NCBI RefSeq assembly: GCF_023073315.1
Contig: NZ_JADPJH010000033.1
Coordinates: 62,001-126,000, forward strand
Reading direction: 5' to 3'
DNA: 64,000 nucleotides
Source of the DNA: Bradyrhizobium sp. 1
GTDB taxonomy: Bacteria; Pseudomonadota; Alphaproteobacteria; Rhizobiales; Xanthobacteraceae
Part shown: positions 43,890-51,429 of the stretch, in pieces
Position numbering within the stretch: position 1 is the first letter of the stretch
Layout of the letters: every line of letters begins with the position of its first letter
The notes under the pieces: model-generated
The model's database searches: none
Told to the model about the DNA's origin: nothing
Seen by the model: the letters and a program-made list of their open reading frames with translations, nothing else
Position numbers and translations under genes: made by a program

Positions 43890-45494
43890 TCAGGCGCCGC
43901 GCACGTTCCAGAACAACGGCAGGCCCTTGAGTATGCCCGTCAAGCTCTTCTTGTAGGCGGTCGGCTGATAGAACACACCCAGCGGCACATAGGGAACATC
44001 GATAAAGCACTGCTTCTGCATCTCGATGCCAATCTTGGTCTGCGCGGCGGCATCGGGCGCGGCGAACCAGGAATCCCGGAGCTGCTCCAGCTTCTCGCTC
44101 TTGGCCCAGCCGAACGTCGCCTTGTCGCCGCTGCCGCGGATGAAGTTATGGGCCGACGGGTTCAGTTGCGTGACGCCGGCAGAATAAGTGCAGAACGCGC
44201 TGTATCCACCCTTGTCCGGAATCTCCCGGTTGCCCATGCGGCGCAGCATCGAGCCCCAGTCCATCATGACGTAATCGAGATTGAAGCCGAGCTTGCGGAA
44301 CAGATCGGCGGTGACCTCGCTCATCTGTCCGATGACGGGGAAATCGCCCGGCGCCATCAGCAGCACCTTCTCGCCCTTGTAGCCGGCGTCCTTGATGGCC
44401 TTGGCGGCGGCGGCGATGTCCCGGGGGCTGGTCAGCGCGTCCATGCCGGCATCGTTCGCCATGACGCCACCGGGCGCGAAGTAACCGACCTTGTCGCGCC
44501 AGAGACTGGTGTCCTCTCCCGCAACCGCGGACATGAATTCCTTCTGGCTGATGGCGGAGAGCACCGCGCGGCGGATGGCCGGGTTGTCGAACGGCGGCTG
44601 CGTGTGGTTGAAGCGGAGCACGCCGACATTGCCGATGGGGTCGAGCAGTTCGACGTTCAGCGACTTGTTGCTCTTCAGCTTCGGCAACAAGTCGACGATG
44701 GGCTGATCCCACCAGTCGATCTCGCCTTGCTGAAGCGCGGCCGCGGCCGTCGCGGGATCCGGCAGGACCTGCCACTCGACCCGATCGAAATAAGCGACTT
44801 TCGGACCAGCAAGCAGGCTCGGCGTTCCCTCGGGGCGTGGCACATAGCCCTCGAAACGCGAGTAAACAAGACGCGCGCCGGGCACGTGCTGATCGGCCTG
44901 GAATTTGAAGGGACCGGAGCCGATCAGCTCCTTGACCGGCGTGACGCTGTCGGTCAGCGCCAGACGCTCCGGCATGATGAAAGCGATGATGGCACCGACC
45001 TTGCCGAGCGCTTCCGGCAGCAGCGGAAACGGCGACTTGAGCCGCCAGCGCACGGTCTTGTCGTCAGGTGCGGAGAGTTCGTCGACCAGAGTGAAGAGCG
45101 AATTACCGAACGCATCGCGCGAGGCCCAGCGCTTCAGGCTCGCCACCACGTCGCGTCCGCGCACGGGCTCGCCGTCGTGGAATTTCAAGCCGTCGCGCAA
45201 GATCATGGTCCAGAGCTTGCCGTCGTTCTCGATCGTGTGGCCGGCGACCATCTGCGGCTGAGCCTGGAATTTCTCGTCGACGCCGTAGAGGGTATCCCAG
45301 ATCAGGAAACCGTGGTTCCGGTTGACCAGACCGGTGGTGATCATCGGATCGAGAATGGCCGCATCGGCCTGCGGCACGAAGCGCAGCACGCGCGAACCCT
45401 GCGCACGAGCCAACCGCGGCATTGGAAAAGTTGAGCTGAGGGCGACGCCGAGACCGGCGCCCAGGGTGGATCGGAGCAGGTCTCGACGGCGCAT
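43890..45494 (-). CDS. Family 5 (peptide/nickel-type) ABC transporter substrate-binding protein
   Basis: A 534-residue periplasmic binding protein of the OppA/DppA type. A twin-arginine-like start (MRRRDLLRSTLGAGLGVALSS, cleavage near ARA-QGS) precedes RVLRFVPQADAAILDPM and GKLWTMILRDGLKFHDGEPVRGRDVVASLKRW, typical of the family. No permease or ATPase of the same transporter is next to it. It lies 10 bp upstream of the dimethylformamidase-like gene, so it may capture the amide for degradation. GAGGAG stands before the ATG at 45494. Confidence 0.88.
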   Translation of the reverse strand: MRRRDLLRSTLGAGLGVALSSTFPMPRLARAQGSRVLRFVPQADAAILDPMITTGLVNRNHGFLIWDTLYGVDEKFQAQPQMVAGHTIENDGKLWTMILRDGLKFHDGEPVRGRDVVASLKRWASRDAFGNSLFTLVDELSAPDDKTVRWRLKSPFPLLPEALGKVGAIIAFIMPERLALTDSVTPVKELIGSGPFKFQADQHVPGARLVYSRFEGYVPRPEGTPSLLAGPKVAYFDRVEWQVLPDPATAAAALQQGEIDWWDQPIVDLLPKLKSNKSLNVELLDPIGNVGVLRFNHTQPPFDNPAIRRAVLSAISQKEFMSAVAGEDTSLWRDKVGYFAPGGVMANDAGMDALTSPRDIAAAAKAIKDAGYKGEKVLLMAPGDFPVIGQMSEVTADLFRKLGFNLDYVMMDWGSMLRRMGNREIPDKGGYSAFCTYSAGVTQLNPSAHNFIRGSGDKATFGWAKSEKLEQLRDSWFAAPDAAAQTKIGIEMQKQCFIDVPYVPLGVFYQPTAYKKSLTGILKGLPLFWNVRGA

Positions 45495-45514
45495 GTGATG
45501 GTCTCCTCAACGGA

Positions 45515-46906
45515 TTACGAAGATGGACGGTTCTCGGCAAGCTTGGCTTCGGCGCTGGACAAGGTCCGCGCGAACAGGTCGAGCGCCTCGTCGACCCCGG
45601 CTTCGTCGATGATCAGCGGCGGACAGAACCCGATCGTGTCGCCCATCGCGCGGATGATCAGGCCATTCTCGATCGCAAGCGCATCGAACATCGCGCCGAC
45701 CTTCAGCGCAGGATCGAACGCGCGGCGCGTCGCGGGGTCAGCGACCAGCTCGACGCCGATCATTAGTCCTTCGCCTCTGACCTGGCCGACGATGCGCGAA
45801 TCCCGCGCGATCTGCTCGAGCCCTGAGCGGAGCCTGCCGCCCATGCGGCGCACATGCGGCACCACATCCATCTCGTGATAGATTTTCAACGTCTCGAGCG
45901 CGATGGCCGCGCCGACCGGGTGTCCGGAATTGGTGAAACCATGGCCGAACAGCTCGCCACCCTTGTTCATTTCGGCAAGCGCATCCCGGATCGGACGTCC
46001 GAGCAGTACGGCCGACATCGGGAAGTAGGACGAGGTGATGCCCTTGGCGAGCGCCACCATGTCCGGCTTCATGCCGACGGTCTGGCAGCCGAACCAATTG
46101 CCGGTGCGACCAAAACCGCAGACGACCTCGTCGCCGAGCACCAGAACGTCGTGACGGCGCAGCACCGCCTCGATCGCAGCGAAATATCCATTCGGCGGCA
46201 CAACAATGCCGCCGCCGGCGTTGATCGGCTCGGCGATGAAAGCTGCAATCGTGTCCGGTCCCTCGGCCATGATCAGCGCTTCGAGATCCGCTGCAAGGCG
46301 ATCGACGAACGCCGCCTCGTTCTCGCCAGGCCTGGTGCCGCGATAGGCATCCGGGCAATGCGTGTGCAGGAAGCCGTCGAGCGGCAGGCCGAATTCGCGA
46401 TGCATGCGGGGCAGACCGCACATCGAAGCGGCAACGATCGTCGAGCCGTGGAAGCCGCGGTCGCGGGCGATGATCTTACGCTTCCCCGGCTTGCCATGGA
46501 CCGCGTGATAGACCCAGGCGAGCTTCACCATGGTCTCGGTGGCTTCCGAGCCGGACGTGGCGAAATAGGCCTGCGCATCCGGGATCGGCGAGATCTCGAC
46601 CAGCTTCTCGGCGAGGTCGATCGTGTTGTCGGGCGTCTTGTGATTGAAGCTGTGGTAGAAACCGAACTTGTCGTAGGCCGCAGCGGCCGCCGCCTTGAGC
46701 CGCGTCTCGGAAAAGCCGAGCGAGGTGCACCAGAGCCCGGCCATCGCCTCCAGATAGCGCTTGCCGCTTGCGTCGTAGACATGGACGCCCTCGCCGCGCG
46801 CCATGATCAGCGGTCCGGTTTCTGCATGTCGCTGAGGATTGGTCTGCGAGTGCAGATGGAATGCGATGTCACGCGCCTCGGCGGAATTCAGTCTTCTGTC
46901 GGACAC
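45515..46906 (-). CDS. Class-III (omega) aminotransferase
   Basis: A 463-residue PLP aminotransferase. The PLP lysine is K288 in ALAKGITSSYFP, Asp259 of the cofactor site lies in LGDEVVCGFGRTG, and ATSGSEATETMVKLA (116-130) binds phosphate. This fits omega-aminotransferases for beta-alanine, putrescine or other terminal amines. No ATG suits the N-terminus; the GTG at 46906 gives a natural start (MSDRRLNSAEARDIAFHLH) and avoids overlap with the divergent GntR gene. It heads the dimethylformamidase-like operon and may handle an amine released by it. Confidence 0.88.
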   Translation of the reverse strand: MSDRRLNSAEARDIAFHLHSQTNPQRHAETGPLIMARGEGVHVYDASGKRYLEAMAGLWCTSLGFSETRLKAAAAAAYDKFGFYHSFNHKTPDNTIDLAEKLVEISPIPDAQAYFATSGSEATETMVKLAWVYHAVHGKPGKRKIIARDRGFHGSTIVAASMCGLPRMHREFGLPLDGFLHTHCPDAYRGTRPGENEAAFVDRLAADLEALIMAEGPDTIAAFIAEPINAGGGIVVPPNGYFAAIEAVLRRHDVLVLGDEVVCGFGRTGNWFGCQTVGMKPDMVALAKGITSSYFPMSAVLLGRPIRDALAEMNKGGELFGHGFTNSGHPVGAAIALETLKIYHEMDVVPHVRRMGGRLRSGLEQIARDSRIVGQVRGEGLMIGVELVADPATRRAFDPALKVGAMFDALAIENGLIIRAMGDTIGFCPPLIIDEAGVDEALDLFARTLSSAEAKLAENRPSS

Positions 46907-46963
46907 GCGCGGACGCCCCGTCTTCCCCGCCGGTGATAGAGATCCGGCGTCAGTCGATCCCAA

Positions 46964-46990
46964 TTGGTCAGGCCAAATTGGTCTGACCAG
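46964..46990. promoter_or_regulatory. Tandem GntR (FadR-subfamily) operator
   Basis: TTGGTC-T-GACCAG (46978-46990) is a near-perfect 13-bp palindrome of the TTGGTnnGACCAA kind recognised by FadR-type GntR proteins. TTGG-N5-CCAA (46964-46976) is a second, weaker half-related dyad immediately before it. They lie between the aminotransferase (GTG 46906) and the GntR gene (ATG 47035). Confidence 0.7.
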
Positions 46991-47034
46991 CTTGGCTTTC
47001 GTGCGGCAGCTTGTCAAACTCAAAAAAACAGCTG

Positions 47035-47790
47035 ATGAGCACGAAGATGTTGCACGACCCTCCGTCCAGGCCTGAACGCAGCTTCGAGATCGTCGCGCGG
47101 CGCATTGCTGCAATGATCCAGGCGAGTTACCGCATCGGCCAGCGTCTGCCGGCCGAACGCGATCTCGCGAAGACGTTCGGCGTGTCGCGGCCGACGGTGC
47201 GCGAGGCCATCCTGTCGCTGGCGATGGCGGGGATGCTGAAGGTCCGCAGCAACAGCGGCGTCTATGTCATCAGTCGTCAGGAAGCGCCGGACGTGCATGT
47301 GCTCGAAGGCTTTGGGCCGTTCGAGAATCTGGAGGCGCGTCAGCTCATCGAGCCGCAGATCGCCGCGATCGCGGCGCAGCGCGCCTCGGAGGCCACCTTG
47401 GCGCAGCTTGCCGAAGCACTCGCCATGATGCGCTGGGAACATTCGCAGGGACGCGAGGCCGACACGTCGGACCACCGCTTCCACATGGTGCTGGCCGAGT
47501 CGACGGGGAACGGCGCGCTGGTGTCGATCAGCGACTCCCTGTGGCGCGCGCAAACCGAGTCCGGCATCTGGCAGGAGATTCACAACCACATGCAGATGGA
47601 GGATTATCGTCCCATGTGGCTCAGGGATCACGAAGCCATATTCCAAGCCGTGCAAGCGAGGAGCGCTCGCAAGGCGAGCCACGCGATGACGCGTCACCTC
47701 AACAATATCAGGGATGCGCTGATGGTGGCTTCGAAGGCCAAATCGATGGCCACGACGAAACCCGCGAACCCTCGCGGAAAAATCCGATAA
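47035..47790 (+). CDS. GntR-family (FadR/FCD) transcriptional regulator
   Basis: A 251-residue GntR regulator. The winged helix (about 16-80) has RIGQRLPAERDLAKTFGVSRPTVREAILSLAMAGML, the subfamily signature, and the C-terminal FCD domain has DHRFHMVLAESTGN with HNHMQMEDY and DHEAIFQAVQARSA, whose histidines and Asp bind a metal in this fold. It is divergent from the aminotransferase/binding-protein/amidase operon, with tandem palindromes between, so it is the operon's probable repressor, with an organic acid effector. ATG 47035 is preferred to an upstream TTG at 47011. Confidence 0.9.
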   Translation: MSTKMLHDPPSRPERSFEIVARRIAAMIQASYRIGQRLPAERDLAKTFGVSRPTVREAILSLAMAGMLKVRSNSGVYVISRQEAPDVHVLEGFGPFENLEARQLIEPQIAAIAAQRASEATLAQLAEALAMMRWEHSQGREADTSDHRFHMVLAESTGNGALVSISDSLWRAQTESGIWQEIHNHMQMEDYRPMWLRDHEAIFQAVQARSARKASHAMTRHLNNIRDALMVASKAKSMATTKPANPRGKIR

Positions 47791-47972
47791 TTTATCGCGG
47801 TTGAAGAAAGTTCCCGCACACTCTGTGCTGCACGACCGCAACAGCAACATCATCGAGTCAAAATGCCGCCGCATTGCTGAACGACCTTGGCACAGTCGAT
47901 ATTCGCCGCGTGGGGACAAATCGCGGTGAGTACTCGCAAGGGGTGTTCCGAGTAAAAACAATTGGCCGTCGG

Positions 47973-47989
47973 GTGCGCGAGTAGCGCAC
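47973..47989. other. Hairpin upstream of the small membrane-peptide gene
   Basis: Perfect 6-bp stem GTGCGC/GCGCAC with loop GAGTA, ending 22 bp before the AGGGAG site of the 33-codon gene. It could be a transcript end for GntR or a leader hairpin. The remainder of 47791-48025 shows nothing I recognise. Confidence 0.35.
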
Positions 47990-48025
47990 ACGATGAGTCA
48001 CGCCCAGGTCTAGGGAGAAAAAGGC

Positions 48026-48127
48026 ATGAAGGAAGCCACCAAGGGGGCGGCCTCGGAAGCGCTCGCGCATATGCTGGCGGTGATGGCAATGCTCGTCATC
48101 GCCAGCATCTTGTTCTACGGGCGCTAG
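48026..48127 (+). CDS. Small single-span membrane peptide (33 aa)
   Basis: A 33-codon frame from ATG 48026 to TAG 48125-48127 encoding a polar N-terminus (MKEATKGAASEALAH) followed by one hydrophobic span MLAVMAMLVIASILFYG and a final Arg. AGGGAG (48012-48017) stands eight bases before the ATG, a strong ribosome site. The gap of 472 bp between the GntR and DUF35 genes is otherwise empty apart from the repeat after it. It could be a real small inner-membrane protein of unknown function. It is not part of any adjacent operon by direction. Confidence 0.6.
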   Translation: MKEATKGAASEALAHMLAVMAMLVIASILFYGR

Positions 48128-48149
48128 TAAGAGTTGCGTGAGAGTTTTC

Positions 48150-48255
48150 GTCATTCCGGGGTGGCTCTCCCGGGACCGCGCAAAGCGCGGCCCTAGCAGG
48201 CCAGGCCCAGAATTCCCGTTCCAGGCTCGGTCCTTTGGACCGCCCCCGAATGACG
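48150..48255. repeat. Dispersed palindromic repeat, GTCATTCCGGGG family
   Basis: Starts GTCATTCCGGGGTGG and ends CCCCCGAATGAC, complementary ends with CGGGACCGCGCAAAGCGCGGCCC inside. It separates the small peptide gene from the convergent DUF35 gene. Confidence 0.75.
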
Positions 48256-48262
48256 AATCCCA

Positions 48263-48622
48263 CTACTGCTTCTTCGAGAAGAACGGCACCAGTTTTCCGG
48301 CAAACGGCTTGAAGCCCGCGATCACTTCATCGCCGATGGCGAGATTGTTCTCGCCATGCGCCATCATGCGAAAACCCTCGGCGCAATCCACCAGCAAAAT
48401 ATTGTAGGGCACGTGCGCGCGCGTCTCGGGCGTGGCGGCGCGACAGACCAGCGAAGTCGCATAGACCCTGCCCTGGCCGCTGGCGCGCGCGTCGCGCGGG
48501 CCGGATGAGCCGCAGGCCGCGCAGAAGGCGCGATGGAAATATTGCACATGGCCGCATGAGGTGCAGGTCTGGTAGGTGATGGCTTGCTCGCCCTTGGTCC
48601 AGTCCGCCAGACGCTCGCTCAT
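48263..48622 (-). CDS. DUF35/OB-fold zinc-ribbon acyl-CoA-associated protein
   Basis: A 119-residue protein. It has an N-terminal rubredoxin-like zinc ribbon with CTSCG (20-24) and CAACG (34-38), then an OB-fold part (GRVYATSLVCRAATPETRAHVPYNILLVD). Such proteins act as partners of thiolase-like proteins, stabilising or channelling acyl-CoA substrates. The ATG overlaps the stop of the upstream thiolase-like gene (ATGA), which strongly supports a joint complex. It has no catalytic role by itself. Confidence 0.9.
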   Translation of the reverse strand: MSERLADWTKGEQAITYQTCTSCGHVQYFHRAFCAACGSSGPRDARASGQGRVYATSLVCRAATPETRAHVPYNILLVDCAEGFRMMAHGENNLAIGDEVIAGFKPFAGKLVPFFSKKQ

Positions 48623-49755
48623 CGCACCTGCTCCAGAAACATGCTGACATGCGACGACAGCACGCCGCCGTCGCCGTGCAGCAGCGCGATCGAGGCGTCC
48701 TTCACCTGACGATTCGCCGCCCGCCCCGTCATCTGCAAATGCGCCTCGACCAGATGCGCCATGGCGCCGCCGACGCCGCAATGGCCATAGCTGAGCAGGC
48801 CGCCATGGGTGTTGAGCGGCATCGCGCCGTCGCGGCTGAAATGACCGGCGCGGACGCGGGCCGCTGCTTCGCCGCGAGCCGCGAGGCCGAGGTCCTCCAG
48901 CAACATGGCGAGCGTGATGGTAAAGCTGTCGTAGATCGCGGCGTAGCGCACGTCGGAGATCGCAAGGCCCGTGGCCTCCTTGGCGCGGGCGATGGAGATC
49001 TCGGCGCCAAGCTCGCTGAGTGCGGGCGCAGCCGTAACATGCTGATGCGTATGGGCCTGGGCGCAGCCGCGGATGCGCACGCCGGCCTGTCCAGTCCGCT
49101 CGCGGCTGATGACGAAAGCGGCGCCACCGTCGGACACCGGGCAGCAGTCGAGCAGTTTTAGCGGCATCGCCACCGGCTTCGAGGCCATGATTTCCGCGAC
49201 CGTGATGGGATCGTGGAATTGCGCGCCGGGATGGGTGCAGGCGTGCGCGCGCATCAGCACGGCGAACTCGGCGAGGTCCTCTTCGGTCACGCCGTATTCA
49301 TGCATGTAGCGCGTGGCGACCAGGCCGTAATAGGCGGGAATGGTCGGCCCGAGCGGCACCTCGTAGTCGGGATGGCCGACCTGCGCCAACGCCTGGATCG
49401 AGGCATCGCGGCTCTGCCCGGTGAGGCGGTTCTCGCCGGCGACGACGAGCACGTTGCGCGCAACGCCTGCCTCGACGAGGTGATGCGCCAGCATGGTCAT
49501 CGCGAGCCCGGTGGCGCCGCCGACCTGGACGGCGTGAGCGTAGGACGGGCGGATACCAAAATGCTCGGCGAAGACGGTGGCGAGCATGATGTGTGGCGAG
49601 ACGGTCGAGTAACCGCAGAGGATGCCGTCGATCTCGGCGCGCTTGAGCCCGGCATCATCGAGCGCGGCTTGCGCGGCCTTGCTCATCAGGTCGAGGGAGG
49701 ATGAGCCTTCATGCTTGCCGAAGGGCGTGAGGCCGACGCCGGTGATGAAGCTCAT
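48619..49755 (-). CDS. Thiolase-like (SCP-x type) protein partner of DUF35
   Basis: A 378-residue thiolase-fold protein of the non-canonical SCP2/lipid-transfer type. It begins ITGVGLTPFGKHEG and has a middle VGGATGLAMTMLAHHLVEAG; the normal VCxSG catalytic Cys context is changed to VGGATG, so the usual nucleophilic Cys seems absent. NTHGGLLSYGHCGVGGAM near residue 320 carries His and Cys of the C-terminal site. With its DUF35 partner it may perform a retro-Claisen, aldol or unknown acyl-CoA reaction. It overlaps the CoA-transferase stop by ATGA. Confidence 0.85.
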   Translation of the reverse strand: MSFITGVGLTPFGKHEGSSSLDLMSKAAQAALDDAGLKRAEIDGILCGYSTVSPHIMLATVFAEHFGIRPSYAHAVQVGGATGLAMTMLAHHLVEAGVARNVLVVAGENRLTGQSRDASIQALAQVGHPDYEVPLGPTIPAYYGLVATRYMHEYGVTEEDLAEFAVLMRAHACTHPGAQFHDPITVAEIMASKPVAMPLKLLDCCPVSDGGAAFVISRERTGQAGVRIRGCAQAHTHQHVTAAPALSELGAEISIARAKEATGLAISDVRYAAIYDSFTITLAMLLEDLGLAARGEAAARVRAGHFSRDGAMPLNTHGGLLSYGHCGVGGAMAHLVEAHLQMTGRAANRQVKDASIALLHGDGGVLSSHVSMFLEQVR

Positions 49756-50975
49756 GGCCGCACCTGCGCATCGTCATTCAGCGGCGGCGAACGGGTGACG
49801 CCATCGCGGACCATGGCGGCGATCTCGTCGGCGGAATAGCCGATCTCGCGCAAAATCTCCGCGCCGTGCTCGTTGAGCTGCGGTGCCAGCCGCGCAGGCT
49901 CCGCCCCCGTCTCCGACCAGGTCGCGGTCACCTTCATGCTGCGGATCGGACCTTCGGTCGGATGGTTGACGACCGGGAAGAAATTCGTCGCCTCCAGATG
50001 CTCGTCATGCAGCATCGACGCGAGGTCGTGCATCGGCATCACGGGCACATCGGCCTTCGTGAGCAGGTCGATCCATTCGGCCGTGCTGCGGGTCTCGAAG
50101 ATGCGCGCGAGCTCGGCGTAGACGACGTCGATATTGGCGGCACGGCCCGCGAAGGTCGCGAACATCGGATCGGCGCGCAGATCGTCACGGCCGGTCGCCT
50201 CGAAGAAACTATTCCACTGCTTGTCGTTGTAGACGATGACGCTGAGATAGCCGTCCGAGGTCTTGTACGGCCTGCGGTCACGCGAGAGATGGCGGGCGTA
50301 GCCGCCCTTGTCGAGCGGCGGCTCATAGGTGAGCCCGCCCATGTGGTCGCCCATGACGAAGCCCGCCATGGTCTCGAACATCGGGATGTCGACGCGCTGA
50401 CCACGCCCGGTGCGGTCGCGATGCACGAGGCTGGCGCAGATCGCGCCGACGGCGGTGAGGCCGACGATGCGGTCGACCAGCGCGTTCGGCACATAGCGCG
50501 GCACGCCGTCGCCGGTCTGCGCCATCAATGCGGGGAGCGCCGTCGCGCCCTGGATCAGATCGTCATAGGCGGGTTTTGCGGCATAGGGCCCGTCCTGACC
50601 AAAACCGAACACGCCGGCATAAACGAGACGCGGATTGATTTTTGAGACGACGTCGTAGCCGAGCTGAAGCCGCCCCATCGCCTGCGGACGGACGTTGTAG
50701 ACGAGAACGTCGGCGTCCTTCAGCAGCCGCAGCACGGCATCGCGCCCCGAGGGCTTCTTCAAATCGAGGCAGATCGAGCGTTTGCTGCGGTTGGTGTTGA
50801 GGAACACCGGGCCCATGCCGGCGTGGCGCATCGGGCCGATCAGGCGGGTGACGTCGCCGTCGAGCGATTCCACCTTGATGACATCGGCACCGTAGTCGCC
50901 GAGCATCTGGGTCGCATAAGGCCCCATCAGCACGGTGGTCATGTCGACGACCTTGATGCCCTTCAGCGGCCCCAT
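49752..50975 (-). CDS. CaiB/BaiF-family CoA-transferase
   Basis: A 407-residue class III CoA-transferase. The start GIKVVDMTTVLMGPYATQMLGDYGADVIKVE is characteristic and the catalytic Asp is Asp138 in PAYDDLIQGATAL. It moves CoA between acyl donors and acceptors such as succinate. It is the first gene of a minus-strand trio with the thiolase-like and DUF35 genes. GGGAG stands before ATG 50975. Substrates are unknown; its operon partners suggest a CoA-ester breakdown route. Confidence 0.9.
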   Translation of the reverse strand: MGPLKGIKVVDMTTVLMGPYATQMLGDYGADVIKVESLDGDVTRLIGPMRHAGMGPVFLNTNRSKRSICLDLKKPSGRDAVLRLLKDADVLVYNVRPQAMGRLQLGYDVVSKINPRLVYAGVFGFGQDGPYAAKPAYDDLIQGATALPALMAQTGDGVPRYVPNALVDRIVGLTAVGAICASLVHRDRTGRGQRVDIPMFETMAGFVMGDHMGGLTYEPPLDKGGYARHLSRDRRPYKTSDGYLSVIVYNDKQWNSFFEATGRDDLRADPMFATFAGRAANIDVVYAELARIFETRSTAEWIDLLTKADVPVMPMHDLASMLHDEHLEATNFFPVVNHPTEGPIRSMKVTATWSETGAEPARLAPQLNEHGAEILREIGYSADEIAAMVRDGVTRSPPLNDDAQVRP

Positions 50976-51094
50976 TCGTTCGCTCCCGATTGCGCGGGCT
51001 CAAATGAGCTCCGCGATTTCGGTCCAGCTAAAGGCAGTGACGCCCCACGCGCAAGGGCGGCCGGCGTATGGCCGCATGCGCGGCTGTACCCCCG

Positions 51095-51301
51095 CTATTT
51101 CTTCTGGCGGGAGTCGCGGATCTTGATGAGCCGGTCGAGATCTTCGTTCTGCTGGTTGATGCGATCGGCGATGCGCGACTCGTTCTGCTCGCCGGAGGCA
51201 GCCGCGGCCTGCTCGATGAGCTGGCGGATATTGTCCTCGAGGATCGCGATGCGATCGTTGAGTGCGTCGAGAGAAAGGGAGTCTTCGTAGTCATTGCTCA
51301 T
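51095..51301 (-). CDS. Small coiled-coil protein (SlyX-like size)
   Basis: A 68-residue hydrophilic protein with heptad-like leucine/isoleucine spacing (LDALNDRIAILEDNIRQLIEQ and RIADRINQQNEDLDRLIKI), so an oligomeric coiled coil is likely. It resembles small conserved alphaproteobacterial proteins of unknown function; SlyX is a similar size but I see no clear motif. Start chosen at MSNDYEDSL; the frame is open seven codons upstream. Confidence 0.65.
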   Translation of the reverse strand: MSNDYEDSLSLDALNDRIAILEDNIRQLIEQAAAASGEQNESRIADRINQQNEDLDRLIKIRDSRQKK

Positions 51302-51331
51302 GATGCTTTTCCCGCAAATCACTCAGGAGCC

Positions 51332-51419
51332 GTAGGGTGGGCAAAGCGAAGCGTGCCCACCATGATCCAGCGCAAGGAAAGCGGTGGGCACGGCGCTTTC
51401 GCGCCTTTGCCCACCCTAC
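51332..51419. repeat. Dispersed palindromic repeat, GTAGGGTGG family, copy 2
   Basis: GTAGGGTGGGCAAAGCGAAGCG at one end pairs with CGCGCCTTTGCCCACCCTAC at the other. It lies between the coiled-coil gene and the thiolase stop. The ends match the element at 8065-8149 but the middle differs. Confidence 0.82.
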
Positions 51420-51429
51420 AGCACCGAGT

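Noticed and set aside
47850..48154. Minus-strand frames opposite the 33-residue peptide gene
   Set aside because: They have no ribosome site and Pro/Arg-rich composition; the plus-strand peptide has a strong ribosome site and a clean membrane helix.
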